NCBI RefSeq assembly: GCF_000829825.1 | Contig: NZ_JXSL01000019.1 | Coordinates: 39,221 to 103,220 of the forward strand | Source of the DNA: Paramagnetospirillum magnetotacticum MS-1 | GTDB taxonomy: Bacteria; Pseudomonadota; Alphaproteobacteria; Rhodospirillales; Magnetospirillaceae | Direction of reading: 5' to 3' | DNA length: 64,000 nt | Part shown: piece after piece, positions 1-7,931 of the stretch | Layout of the letters: each line of letters starts with the position of its first letter | How positions within the stretch are numbered: the stretch's first letter is position 1 | Position numbers and translations under genes: made by a program | The notes under the pieces: generated by a model | The model's database searches: none | What the model saw: the letters and a program-made list of their open reading frames with translations, nothing else | What the model was told of the DNA's origin: nothing

Positions 1-1078
1 GGATGCCACCTATGCCGCCGAACTGGCGCGCAAGGCACCCAATCTGCGCGCCGAGGCCTTGGCCCAGGTTGCCTGGGCCCTGGCCAAATCGCCCGCTACC
101 CCGGTCTCGATCCTGGGCGAGATGCAAAAGCGTCTGTGGTCCAATGTGGTGGTCAAGCTGGACAAGGGCCGGGACGTTTATGGCGGCTTGCAGGAAGACG
201 GAGGCCTGAGCCCGCTGATCCTGCCGTCGGAAACCCGGACCCTGGCCCAGATTCTGCGGGCCTCCATGGCCGTTCAGCCCACCGAGCCGCGCAACCGCAT
301 GCTGGCCGATGCCCTGCTGGCTCTGGGCAAGGGCGATGGCTGGGGCAGCACCAACGCCAATGCCGAAGCCCTGCTGGCCCTGGCCGACTGGATCAAGGCG
401 GGAGGGACCAAAGCGGGCGAGAGCGCCGCCACCATCGCCTTTGGGGCGGAACGGCGGCAACTGACCCTGTCCGATACGGTTCCGGCGGTGCGCCAGAGCA
501 TTCAGGCTAGCGAGGCGACGATCAGCCTGGGCGCTCCGTCGCCGGAACCCTTGGCGGTATGGGTGCGGACCAGCTATCTGCCCGAGGCCGATGGCAGCGC
601 CCAGGCATCCGCCGCGCGCGGCTTCGCCGTGGATCGTGACGTGTGGATAGTGGCGGGCGATGGCGGGCTGACCCGGCGGATCGCCCTGGATACCCATTCC
701 ACCACCATTGCTCTGGCGGTGGGCGAGGTGATCGAGGATCACGTCACCGTGGTCAATTCCGCCGACCGGGCCCATATCGCCGTGGTGGTTCCTTTGGCTG
801 CCGGAATGGAGCCGCTGAACCCCGCCCTGGCAACGGCTCCGCCAGAAGCCAAGCCGTCGGAAGCGGTGACTCGGGCGCCGTCCTATGCCGCCTTCCTGGA
901 CGACAAGGTCAGTTACTTCTATGACGAACTGCCCAAGGGAACCTATCACTTCCGCCTGCGCAGCCGCGCCACCGTGCCCGGCCGCTTCATCCAGCCCGCA
1001 GCGGCGGCGCGCGCCATGTACGACGACACGGTGAACGGCAATGGCAACGGGGCGCTGGTGGTGATCGCGCGGCCATGA
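1..1078 (+). CDS. Alpha-2-macroglobulin family protein, C-terminal part (5' truncated by window edge)
   Basis: The reading frame is open from base 2 with no start, so the gene begins upstream of the window; about 358 C-terminal residues are seen. The tail has the features of the last domain of bacterial alpha-2-macroglobulins (YfhM-like): a 'YDELPKGTYHFRLRSRAT' segment followed by 'PGRFIQPAAAARAMY', which is the usual receptor-binding-like end of the family. These are periplasmic lipoproteins thought to trap foreign proteases. The stop overlaps the start of the next gene by four bases (ATGA). That next gene is pbpC, the classic partner of this family, and the pairing supports the call. The thioester region lies outside the window, so it cannot be checked. 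Confidence 0.88.
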   Translation, partial: DATYAAELARKAPNLRAEALAQVAWALAKSPATPVSILGEMQKRLWSNVVVKLDKGRDVYGGLQEDGGLSPLILPSETRTLAQILRASMAVQPTEPRNRMLADALLALGKGDGWGSTNANAEALLALADWIKAGGTKAGESAATIAFGAERRQLTLSDTVPAVRQSIQASEATISLGAPSPEPLAVWVRTSYLPEADGSAQASAARGFAVDRDVWIVAGDGGLTRRIALDTHSTTIALAVGEVIEDHVTVVNSADRAHIAVVVPLAAGMEPLNPALATAPPEAKPSEAVTRAPSYAAFLDDKVSYFYDELPKGTYHFRLRSRATVPGRFIQPAAAARAMYDDTVNGNGNGALVVIARP

Positions 1079-3444
1079 CCAGGGGGAGGCGCGCAGCCTT
1101 CGGAATTACGGCAGGGCTGGTCCTTACCCTGGCGGTCCTGTGGCCGCGCGCCGACCTTGCCGCGCCAGCCATGACCCGCATCCTGCTGGACCGCCACGGG
1201 ACTTTCCTGGCCCAGTCGGGCGGCAGCGACGCCACCGGCTATGGCTACTGGCCGGTGGAGCGCGTTCCCGAACGGGTGGCCGCCGCCATCATTGCCATCG
1301 AGGACCGCCGTTTTACCGCCCATCCGGGGGTGGACCCCGTCGCCACGGTCAGGGCCGCGGCCGAGCGTCTGAGGGGCGCGGGCCGTTCCGGAGCCTCGAC
1401 CATCGCCATGCAGGTGGCCCGCATGCAGATGCCGGGACCGCGCACCTTGCCGCGCAAGCTGCTGGAGGCGGCCACCGCCATGATCATGGTGGCCCGTCAT
1501 GGACGTGAAGAGGTCTTGCGGCACTATTTGCGCCTGGTGCCTTTCGGCAATGGCAGCCACGGCATCGCCCATGCCGCCCGCTGGTATCTGGACAAGCCGG
1601 TGGACGATCTGTCCTGGGCCGAGATCGCCTTTCTGTCGGCCATCCCCCAGGCCCCGGCCCGGATGAACCCTTATACCTCCGAGGGCAAGGCCCGCGCGGT
1701 ACGGCGCGGCCATCGCATCCTGGCCCATCTGCATCAGGCCGGATTGATGGGGGCGGAGGAGTTCGCCCTGGCCGAAAGCCAGATCGAACATCTGGTGGTT
1801 CCGCGACATGGCCGTCGACCGGCCGAGATGATTCATCCCGTGCTGCGGTTGCAGCGCGCCTTGGCCGCCTCGCCATCCCCGGTGGCGCCTCTGGTGTTCA
1901 CCACCTTGGATCTGGCAGTCCAGCGCCGGGTGCAGGAGGCCGCCTCGCGTCTGATGCCCGACTGGCGGGCCAGGGGGGCCGAGCAGGTGGCGGTGGTGGT
2001 CATGGACCGTTCCAGCCGCGAGGTTCTCGCCTGGCTGGGCTCGGAATCGTATTTCTCGCCCCAAGGCGGGGCCATCGATTTCACCGCCGTCAGCCGGTCG
2101 CCCGGCAGTGCCTTGAAACCCCTCATCTACGCCCTGGCGCTCGATCGCGGGCGCATCGCCGCCAATACCATCCTGGCCGATCTGCCCGAGACCCAGTGGG
2201 GCATCGACAATTCCGACCACGACTATCTCGGTCCCATGCTGCCGCGCCAGGCCCTGGCCAATTCGCGCAATGTCCCGGCGGTCTCGGTGCTGCGCCAGGC
2301 GGGGCTGGACGAGACCCATCTGTTTCTCTCCACATTGGGGGTGCACGACAATACCCAGGCGGCCTCGCGCTATGGGCTGGTGCTGGCGGTGGGCGCCATG
2401 CCCACCACGCTGGAGCGGTTGATCCGAGCCTATGGCGCCATTGCCGATGACGGCAGGCTGAAGGATCTGTCGTGGTGGCGCGGCCAGGAGGTTTCCCCGC
2501 CGGGACAGGTTCTGGCGGCGGCGACGGCGCGGCAGATCACCTTGTTCCTGTCCGATCCGGCGGCACGGCTGCCCACTTTTCCCCGTTTGGGCGCCAACGA
2601 GGCCGGAATTCCCATCGCCATCAAGACCGGTACCTCCCAGGGCTATCGCGATGCCTGGGCCGTGACCTGGACCATCGACACCATGGTGGGGGTGTGGACC
2701 GGGCGGGCGCGGGGCACCACCATGCAGGCCATGACCGGGGCGCAGTCCTCGGCGCGGCTCGCCCAGGAAATCCTGGTCGGTCTGAGAGAGGCCCGGCCCG
2801 ATTCCTTGGCAGAACGTGCTTTCCCGCCCCCCGCCAATTACCGGCCGGTGGAGTTGTGCGCCCGGACGGGATTGCGCTCGGCGGGGCGGTGTTCCCAGAC
2901 CCTGGTGGAATGGTTCGCCGATGGCCGTCCGCCTGAGGAGGATGATGTCTTCCAGCTCCTGAAGGTGGATTTGCGCAACGGTTTGCTGGCGGCGCCGTGG
3001 ACGCCTGGGGATTACGTGGTCGAGCGCACCTTCGCCGCCTTTCCGCCCGAGCATGCCGCCTGGGGCAGCGCCAATGCCCTGGCGCCGCCGCCAACGGAAC
3101 TCAGCCCCCTGGACCGGCCCTCGGACCGGGCGCCGACGGCTGCGCGGCCGGGTGCCGTCGGGACGCGGGATGCCGGGGCGGGATTGCGGGTCATCGCGCC
3201 CCGCGACGGCCTACGCATGGCGCGCAATCCCGAAACCCCGCCCGAGGCCGATATGCTCAATCTCCGCGCCACGGTCGGACGCGGCGTTACCACGGTGGTG
3301 TGGCTGGTGGACGGCAGGCCTTGGGCCGAGGCGGGGGCGCATGATCCGGTTCACTGGCCGCTTAGCGCCGGAACCCATGTGTTTCAAGTGACAAGCCAAG
3401 ACGGCACCCAGAGATCGGCCCCGGTGGCCATTTCGGTGGAATAG
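1075..3444 (+). CDS. pbpC: Penicillin-binding protein 1C (bifunctional glycosyltransferase/transpeptidase)
   Basis: A 789-residue class A PBP that polymerises and may cross-link peptidoglycan in the periplasm. A short N-terminal membrane segment (residues about 8-24) is followed by a GT51 domain with the EDRRF motif at 76-80 (catalytic Glu76) and the 'GASTIAMQ' signature at 106-113. The transpeptidase domain has SxxK at Ser345-Lys348, SxN at 397-399 and KTGTS at 517-521. The last 90 residues fit the PBP1C C-terminal domain. All catalytic motifs are intact and the length is normal for PBP1C. The start overlaps the stop of the alpha-2-macroglobulin gene, giving the conserved yfhM-pbpC pair in which protease trapping is coupled to wall repair. 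Confidence 0.95.
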   Translation: MTRGRRAAFGITAGLVLTLAVLWPRADLAAPAMTRILLDRHGTFLAQSGGSDATGYGYWPVERVPERVAAAIIAIEDRRFTAHPGVDPVATVRAAAERLRGAGRSGASTIAMQVARMQMPGPRTLPRKLLEAATAMIMVARHGREEVLRHYLRLVPFGNGSHGIAHAARWYLDKPVDDLSWAEIAFLSAIPQAPARMNPYTSEGKARAVRRGHRILAHLHQAGLMGAEEFALAESQIEHLVVPRHGRRPAEMIHPVLRLQRALAASPSPVAPLVFTTLDLAVQRRVQEAASRLMPDWRARGAEQVAVVVMDRSSREVLAWLGSESYFSPQGGAIDFTAVSRSPGSALKPLIYALALDRGRIAANTILADLPETQWGIDNSDHDYLGPMLPRQALANSRNVPAVSVLRQAGLDETHLFLSTLGVHDNTQAASRYGLVLAVGAMPTTLERLIRAYGAIADDGRLKDLSWWRGQEVSPPGQVLAAATARQITLFLSDPAARLPTFPRLGANEAGIPIAIKTGTSQGYRDAWAVTWTIDTMVGVWTGRARGTTMQAMTGAQSSARLAQEILVGLREARPDSLAERAFPPPANYRPVELCARTGLRSAGRCSQTLVEWFADGRPPEEDDVFQLLKVDLRNGLLAAPWTPGDYVVERTFAAFPPEHAAWGSANALAPPPTELSPLDRPSDRAPTAARPGAVGTRDAGAGLRVIAPRDGLRMARNPETPPEADMLNLRATVGRGVTTVVWLVDGRPWAEAGAHDPVHWPLSAGTHVFQVTSQDGTQRSAPVAISVE

Positions 3445-3595
3445 GAGCCAGAGCGGCGATCAACCGGCAATCTCTGGAGCCATGGTGGTGCCGGTTGCCT
3501 TGGCGCGTGACACCGCAACAGCGGAAGGCAGCATTCAGTGGGGGCGACGACAAATTACCATGAGATCCGGTCATTGGCCGCTCGATGAGGTGACG

Positions 3596-4225
3596 CTATG
3601 CGCCCCTCGGCCTCGCCCCGATGACCAGCGCCAGAAGTCCGATGGCCAGAAATTGAACGATCAGGACCAGCAATCCGGAATCCTCGGGATGGGCCAGGGA
3701 CAGCCCGCCATGGGCCAGGGCCGCCGCCGCCAGCCCGCCCAGCATTACCGGCAGCCGGGGTTCCAAGCAGGCGCCGCGCCGTAGCATCAGCAGCAGGACA
3801 GTGGTGGGGATGGCGGTGATCACCGCGATATCGGGCAGGCAATGGAGATGGGGCCCGCTCAACAGTTCGCCGGACTCCGGGGCCAGCCATTCCAGAACGC
3901 ATTGGCGGCCGAATCCGCCCAGCCACACCAGCATGGACGGCACCGGCAGCAGCGCCCAGAGCCTGGGTGTTCCCGGAATGGTCAGCGCGAGGCCAGCGAT
4001 GGCGGCGCAAAACGCGGTCAGCCCGCAGGCGATCAGTTGGATCACGAAGGCGGGCTCCGCCATGCGCAAGCCCAAATCCGCCCGCAATCCCATGGCCAAG
4101 GCGATGGCGCCGACCACCGGAATCGCCAGGGCGAACCAACCGAGGGCGCGCCGGGTCGGCGGCGCCAAACGCCGGACCGGTCGTGCATCTTGGCTCAAGG
4201 AAAGGATCAGGTCGTCGGTCCGCAT
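3596..4225 (-). CDS. NrsF-like (DUF1109) membrane anti-sigma factor
   Basis: A 209-residue protein with about six hydrophobic segments, beginning MRTDDLILSLSQDARPVRRL. This N-terminus and the spread of six membrane helices match the DUF1109/NrsF family, membrane proteins that hold ECF sigma factors of the SigF type. Several cysteines lie in or near the helices (in 'IACGLTAFC', 'GRQCVLEW', 'HCLPD' and 'GACLEP'), in keeping with the redox/metal-sensing cysteines of the family. Its ATG shares one base with the stop of the upstream sigma factor gene (TAATG), so the two are probably translationally coupled. Function as the antagonist of that sigma factor is inferred from family and position. Confidence 0.85.
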   Translation of the reverse strand: MRTDDLILSLSQDARPVRRLAPPTRRALGWFALAIPVVGAIALAMGLRADLGLRMAEPAFVIQLIACGLTAFCAAIAGLALTIPGTPRLWALLPVPSMLVWLGGFGRQCVLEWLAPESGELLSGPHLHCLPDIAVITAIPTTVLLLMLRRGACLEPRLPVMLGGLAAAALAHGGLSLAHPEDSGLLVLIVQFLAIGLLALVIGARPRGA

Positions 4226-4962
4226 TATAGCTCCCTTCCCGTCAGGGCGGCCCGCAGGGACTTGAGCCCGCGATGGACCGCCACCTTCAACGCGCCCACG
4301 GTCATGCCGGTTTCGGCAGCCGCCTCCTTCAGCGAGCGCTCTTCCAATTTCAAAAGTTCCACGGCGCGGCGCTGGCCTTCGGGCAGATCGGCGATGGCGC
4401 GGCGCAGCAACTGAGGGTCGCCCTGGGTCTCTTGGGGTTCTTCGGCGGCGACATCGGGTAGACCGAACTCGAAACTCCATTCGGGGCGTTCATGCACGGT
4501 GCGCCGCGCTGATTTGCGGGCGGCATCGGCGATACGAAACTGAGCGATGGCCATCAGCCAGGGGATGAAGGGCCGATTGGGATCATAGGTGTGGCGGACG
4601 CGATGCAGTGAGATCAGAACCTCCTGAACGATATCCTCGCAATCGGTATCGCCCCACCGGCGACGAATGGTCCGGCGCAGCATGGGGGCAATCTCTGCCA
4701 GCAACCGGCCATAGGCCGCCCCATCGCCATCCTGGGCGGCGGCCATCAGAGCGCCCCAGGCGGTGCCGGTTCCATTCTGCTCGCCGCTGGTCACGGATCG
4801 GCCACCCTTGCTTTCGATCAAGCCCGACAATGCCTCGAATGGAGTATCGGCAGCAATATCCATGGCGGGAATGGCCTTTGCTTCCACGGGATCCTGAAGT
4901 GAGTTCGTCGGCAATGGCGCATAGGTTACAGCCCCGTCGTCGCCCCCCATGGATGTCGACAT
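4225..4962 (-). CDS. ECF-family RNA polymerase sigma factor with long N-terminal extension
   Basis: Sigma-70 region 2 is seen at about residues 85-150 (ending 'PWLMAIAQFRIADAARK') and region 4 at about 185-238 with the helix-turn-helix 'LKEAAAETGMTVGALKVAVHRG'. The pairing with a DUF1109 protein places it in the SigF-like ECF group. I start at 4962 because that ATG shares one base with the stop of the preceding PPOX gene (TAATG). This gives 245 residues, with about 70 residues of low-similarity sequence before region 2, longer than most ECF factors. Internal methionines at about residues 34 and 73 are alternative starts. Probable role: transcription of a stress regulon, released when the NrsF-like protein senses its signal. 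Confidence 0.87.
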   Translation of the reverse strand: MSTSMGGDDGAVTYAPLPTNSLQDPVEAKAIPAMDIAADTPFEALSGLIESKGGRSVTSGEQNGTGTAWGALMAAAQDGDGAAYGRLLAEIAPMLRRTIRRRWGDTDCEDIVQEVLISLHRVRHTYDPNRPFIPWLMAIAQFRIADAARKSARRTVHERPEWSFEFGLPDVAAEEPQETQGDPQLLRRAIADLPEGQRRAVELLKLEERSLKEAAAETGMTVGALKVAVHRGLKSLRAALTGREL

Positions 4963-5576
4963 TATTTTGGCCTCAGCATGGCCAGTTCCGCTTCCAGCAC
5001 CGCGATTCGCCGGTCGCGCTCGTCCAGCAATGCCGCGACCTCGGCGGCCTCGAAGCGTCGGGGAATATGCTGGGGGCAATTGGCGTCCCAGGCGGCGACG
5101 CTAAACAAGATGACCCGTTCGGGCCGGGCTCTGTAATCGGGCGGCATCAGGCTTGCCAACAGCTCCGTATCATCCTCGACCACCCGCGCCTCGCCCCACA
5201 GTTTGATGCGGCTTCGGTGGGCGTAATCCATGAGGAACAGGTGGGCCTTGGGGTTGTCTGCCAGATTGCCCAAGGTGATGTATTGCCGATTGCCGGCAAA
5301 ATCGGCGAAGGCGATGGTGTGGTCGTCGAGAACATGGAGGAAGCCGGGCGGGCCGCCGCGGTGTTGGATATAGGGCTGGCCTTCGGCACTGGCGGTGGCC
5401 ATGAAGATGCTGGTCTGCAAGGCGATGAAGAGGGCCAGATCCGAGGTGATGCGGCTCTCCCAGCCGCCAGTGCTTTCCATGCGCGCATAGGCGGCGCGCG
5501 ACCCCAGCCGGCTTTGCATCGCCTTGACCGTCGGCGTGAAGGCGACATCGCTGGCTGGGGTGCGCAGATGGCTCAT
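4962..5576 (-). CDS. Pyridoxamine 5'-phosphate oxidase-like (PPOX) flavoprotein
   Basis: The 204-residue product has the split-barrel flavin-binding pattern of PPOX-family proteins: 'IFMATASAEGQPYIQHRGGPPGFLHVLD' as the first strands, then 'FADFAGNRQYITLGNLADNPKAHLFLMDY' and 'RIKLWGEARVVEDD'. Such proteins bind FMN/FAD and often act as general flavin reductases or heme/quinone-linked oxidoreductases; the substrate here cannot be told. The C-terminal 30 residues are a short helix. It is first in a TAATG-linked chain with the sigma factor and NrsF-like genes, so it may be a member or reporter of that stress response. Confidence 0.85.
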   Translation of the reverse strand: MSHLRTPASDVAFTPTVKAMQSRLGSRAAYARMESTGGWESRITSDLALFIALQTSIFMATASAEGQPYIQHRGGPPGFLHVLDDHTIAFADFAGNRQYITLGNLADNPKAHLFLMDYAHRSRIKLWGEARVVEDDTELLASLMPPDYRARPERVILFSVAAWDANCPQHIPRRFEAAEVAALLDERDRRIAVLEAELAMLRPK

Positions 5577-5614
5577 GGTGGAATCCCTGATTTCAAGGTG
5601 GAGGGCTGTACCGA

Positions 5615-6166
5615 TCAGGCGGCGCTCAGGGCCTGAGGGGCGGGGAAATCCAGGTCGGTGGCGCCGACCAAGTTGATGTAATTGGTCCAGGTGTTGAGCG
5701 CGACGTGCAGCACGATCTCGACGATCTGGGCGTCGTCATAGCCTGCCGCCCGGACGGCCTTCAAATCGGCCTCGTCGGCGCGGCCGTGGCTACGGGTGAT
5801 CTTGGCGGCAAAGCGCACCGCCGCGTCGGCCTTGGCATCGGTCGAGCCGCCGTGCCGGTTGGCGGCGATCTCGGCGTCGCTCAGCTTGGCCAGGTTCTTG
5901 CCGAGATAGCTATGGGCGGCCAGGCAGTAGTCGCAGCCATTGATCTCCGCCACCGCCAGGGCGATACGCTCGCGGGTCTGGGCCGGCAGCGCCCCCTTGG
6001 CCAGGGCACCCGACAGGCCGAGATAGCCTTCCAGGGCGGCCGGGCTGTTGGCGACCAGCCGGAACAGGTTGGGCACGACGCCCAACTGGGCTTTGACGGC
6101 ATGGAGCAACGGCTGGGATGCGGCGGGGGCGTCTTCGATGGTGGCGGGGGTCGGGATGAGGGACAT
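5615..6166 (-). CDS. AhpD-like carboxymuconolactone decarboxylase family protein
   Basis: This 183-residue protein carries the AhpD-type peroxidase motif 'EINGCDYCLAAHSYLG', with the redox pair CxxC and the following His. Members reduce hydroperoxides or act as thiol-disulfide partners in the cytoplasm. The start has a good ribosome site (AGGAG about 8 bases ahead). It is divergent from a LysR-type gene with a 104-base shared upstream region holding a palindrome, so that regulator probably controls it. It reads in the same direction as the PPOX/sigma/NrsF chain, 38 bases upstream of it, and may be co-transcribed with it, which would make the group an oxidative-stress unit (inference). Confidence 0.88.
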   Translation of the reverse strand: MSLIPTPATIEDAPAASQPLLHAVKAQLGVVPNLFRLVANSPAALEGYLGLSGALAKGALPAQTRERIALAVAEINGCDYCLAAHSYLGKNLAKLSDAEIAANRHGGSTDAKADAAVRFAAKITRSHGRADEADLKAVRAAGYDDAQIVEIVLHVALNTWTNYINLVGATDLDFPAPQALSAA

Positions 6167-6214
6167 GGGGAAAGCTCCTGGTGGTTATTGCCGATGACCA
6201 GACGCTATCACCTT

Positions 6215-6224
6215 CCAAATTTGG
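6215..6224. promoter_or_regulatory. Palindrome CCAAATTTGG in the divergent LysR/AhpD-like promoter region
   Basis: CCAAATTTGG is a perfect 10-base palindrome, flanked by TATC on the left and GATA on the right. It sits 47 bases before the LysR-family start and 49 bases before the divergent AhpD-like start. The AT-rich centre and dyad symmetry are what a LysR-type operator would show, but binding is inferred only from position. Confidence 0.4.
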
Positions 6225-6270
6225 CGATAATTGCCCATTATTAAGAATAACTATCTTGGAAATTGAGATT

Positions 6271-7206
6271 ATGGCCGACCGGCTTGAAGCCATGTCCATC
6301 TTTGTCGCGGTGGTGGATTGCGGCAGCTTTTCGGGCGCCGCCCGCCGCTTGGGCGTGCCGCTCGCCACCATCAGCCGTAAGGTTGGGGAGTTGGAGGCCC
6401 ATCTGGGGGCTCGTCTGTTGGCACGCTCCACCCGGAAGCTATCACCGACCGAGGCAGGCCAGTCCTATCTGGCCGCCTGCCGACGAATTCTCGAGCAGGT
6501 GGTCGAGGCCGAGCGTGCGGCGGCGGGTGAATACGCCACGCCCAAGGGTGATCTGGTCATCACCGCCCCCATCGTCTTCGGACGCCTGCATGTCCTGCCG
6601 GTGGTGGCGGCGTTTCTGGCGGCCTATCCCGAGATCCATGTCCGGCTGGCCCTGTCGGATCGCTGGGTTCACCTGCTCGACGATCACGTGGACGTGGCGG
6701 TTCGAGTGGGCGCGCTGTCCGATGGCGGCCTGATGGCCATGGGACTGGGCTCGGTTCACCGGGTGGTGTGCGCCAGCCCGTCCTATCTGGCAGTGCGGGG
6801 AATTCCTCACCATCCCAAGGACCTGGCCGACCATGATTGCGTGTCCTTCGATGCCCTGGCCTCGGGCAAAAGCTGGCTTTTCAGAGAGGGGGAGGCGGAT
6901 CTCTCGGTGGTGGTTCAGTCCCGGCTGATCGTCAACACCGCCGAGGCGGCGGTCGATGCCGCGCGGGCGGGGGCCGGACTCACCCAGGTTCTGTCCTATC
7001 AGGCCGCCGATGCCGTCCGGGCCGGGGCGCTGGTCGTGGTGCTGCGGACCTTCGAGCCGCCAGCCCTTCCGGTCAGCCTGATCCATGCCGGGCAGGGCGC
7101 GTTGCCGCTGAAGCTGCGGGCCTTTCTCGATTTCGCCAGACCGCGCCTCGGCCAACGCCTCGGCGAAACCTTTCCGCCTTTCGCGGCGAATAGCCATCGA
7201 GGCTGA
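6271..7206 (+). CDS. LysR-family transcriptional regulator
   Basis: A 311-residue protein starting MADRLEAMSIFVAVVD. The N-terminal winged helix-turn-helix ('GSFSGAARRLGVPLATISRKVGELEAHLGARLL') and 'LARSTRKLSPTEAG' are typical of LysR regulators, followed by a substrate-binding-like effector domain of the usual length. An in-frame GTG 90 bases earlier is open, but it would put the promoter palindrome inside the gene, so I prefer the ATG at 6271. It is divergent from the AhpD-like gene and probably regulates it and itself. The stop overlaps an upstream in-frame ATG of the next gene (TGATG), so read-through into the DUF1223 gene is likely. Confidence 0.92.
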   Translation: MADRLEAMSIFVAVVDCGSFSGAARRLGVPLATISRKVGELEAHLGARLLARSTRKLSPTEAGQSYLAACRRILEQVVEAERAAAGEYATPKGDLVITAPIVFGRLHVLPVVAAFLAAYPEIHVRLALSDRWVHLLDDHVDVAVRVGALSDGGLMAMGLGSVHRVVCASPSYLAVRGIPHHPKDLADHDCVSFDALASGKSWLFREGEADLSVVVQSRLIVNTAEAAVDAARAGAGLTQVLSYQAADAVRAGALVVVLRTFEPPALPVSLIHAGQGALPLKLRAFLDFARPRLGQRLGETFPPFAANSHRG

Positions 7207-7223
7207 TGGAATCGGAGGACGCG

Positions 7224-7931
7224 ATGGGACGGACCCTGTGGAGCGTGGGGATGGTGTTGGGGCTGGCCGCCCCCCTGGTGCTGGGCAGCGCCGCACGCGC
7301 CGAACCCATGCCGGTGGTGGTGGAACTCTTCACGTCACAGGGCTGCAGTTCCTGTCCGCCCGCCGACCGTCTTCTCGGTGAACTGGCCGGGCGGCCGGGT
7401 GTGATCGCCCTGGCCTATCACATCGATTATTGGGATCGGCTGGGATGGAAGGATCCGTTCAGCCTGCCGGCCGCCACCGCGCGTCAGAACGCCTATACCC
7501 GTGCCTTGAACCTGCAAAATCTCTACACCCCGCAGATGGTGATCGGCGGCAAGACCGACGTGGTGGGATTCGACCGTCCCGCCGTGCTGGCGGCCATGCA
7601 GGGTAAGGGCGACGGCGTGCCCATCCATCTGTCGCGGGCCGACGGCAAACTGCTGATCGAACTGGGGGCGGGTCGCGCAGGCGAGATCACCGTGCTGGCC
7701 TATAGCGGCGAGACCGAGACCAGGGTGGCGCGGGGCGAAAATGCCGGACGGGTTTTGAAGGACCATGCCATCGTCCGCGCCGTCTATCCCATGGGGCAGT
7801 GGGACGGCACCGCCAAGTCTCTCAGCCTCAACCTCGCCTCGGTGCCCGATAGCGCCACCATCGCCGCCGTTCTGGTCCAAAGCGCCGGGCAGGGGCCGAT
7901 GCAGGGCGCGGCGACGATCCCGCTTCGCTAG
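7224..7931 (+). CDS. DUF1223 secreted thioredoxin-like protein
   Basis: A signal peptide ([26 protein letters not shown]) is followed by '[24 protein letters not shown]', the CxxC region that marks DUF1223, and by '[16 protein letters not shown]', another family hallmark. The fold is thioredoxin-like and the protein is predicted to be periplasmic; its reaction is unknown. I choose the ATG at 7224 because GGAGG lies six bases ahead and the signal peptide then begins cleanly; an ATG at 7206, overlapping the LysR stop, would add six residues. The stop overlaps the stop of the convergent chemoreceptor gene by three bases. Confidence 0.88.
   Translation: MGRTLWSVGMVLGLAAPLVLGSAARAEPMPVVVELFTSQGCSSCPPADRLLGELAGRPGVIALAYHIDYWDRLGWKDPFSLPAATARQNAYTRALNLQNLYTPQMVIGGKTDVVGFDRPAVLAAMQGKGDGVPIHLSRADGKLLIELGAGRAGEITVLAYSGETETRVARGENAGRVLKDHAIVRAVYPMGQWDGTAKSLSLNLASVPDSATIAAVLVQSAGQGPMQGAATIPLR

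Noticed and set aside
946..3054. A 702-residue open frame on the minus strand opposite pbpC
   Set aside because: It is low-complexity and rich in Arg/Gly/His/Pro, as expected from the reverse frame of a GC-rich gene, and pbpC on the plus strand has full motifs.
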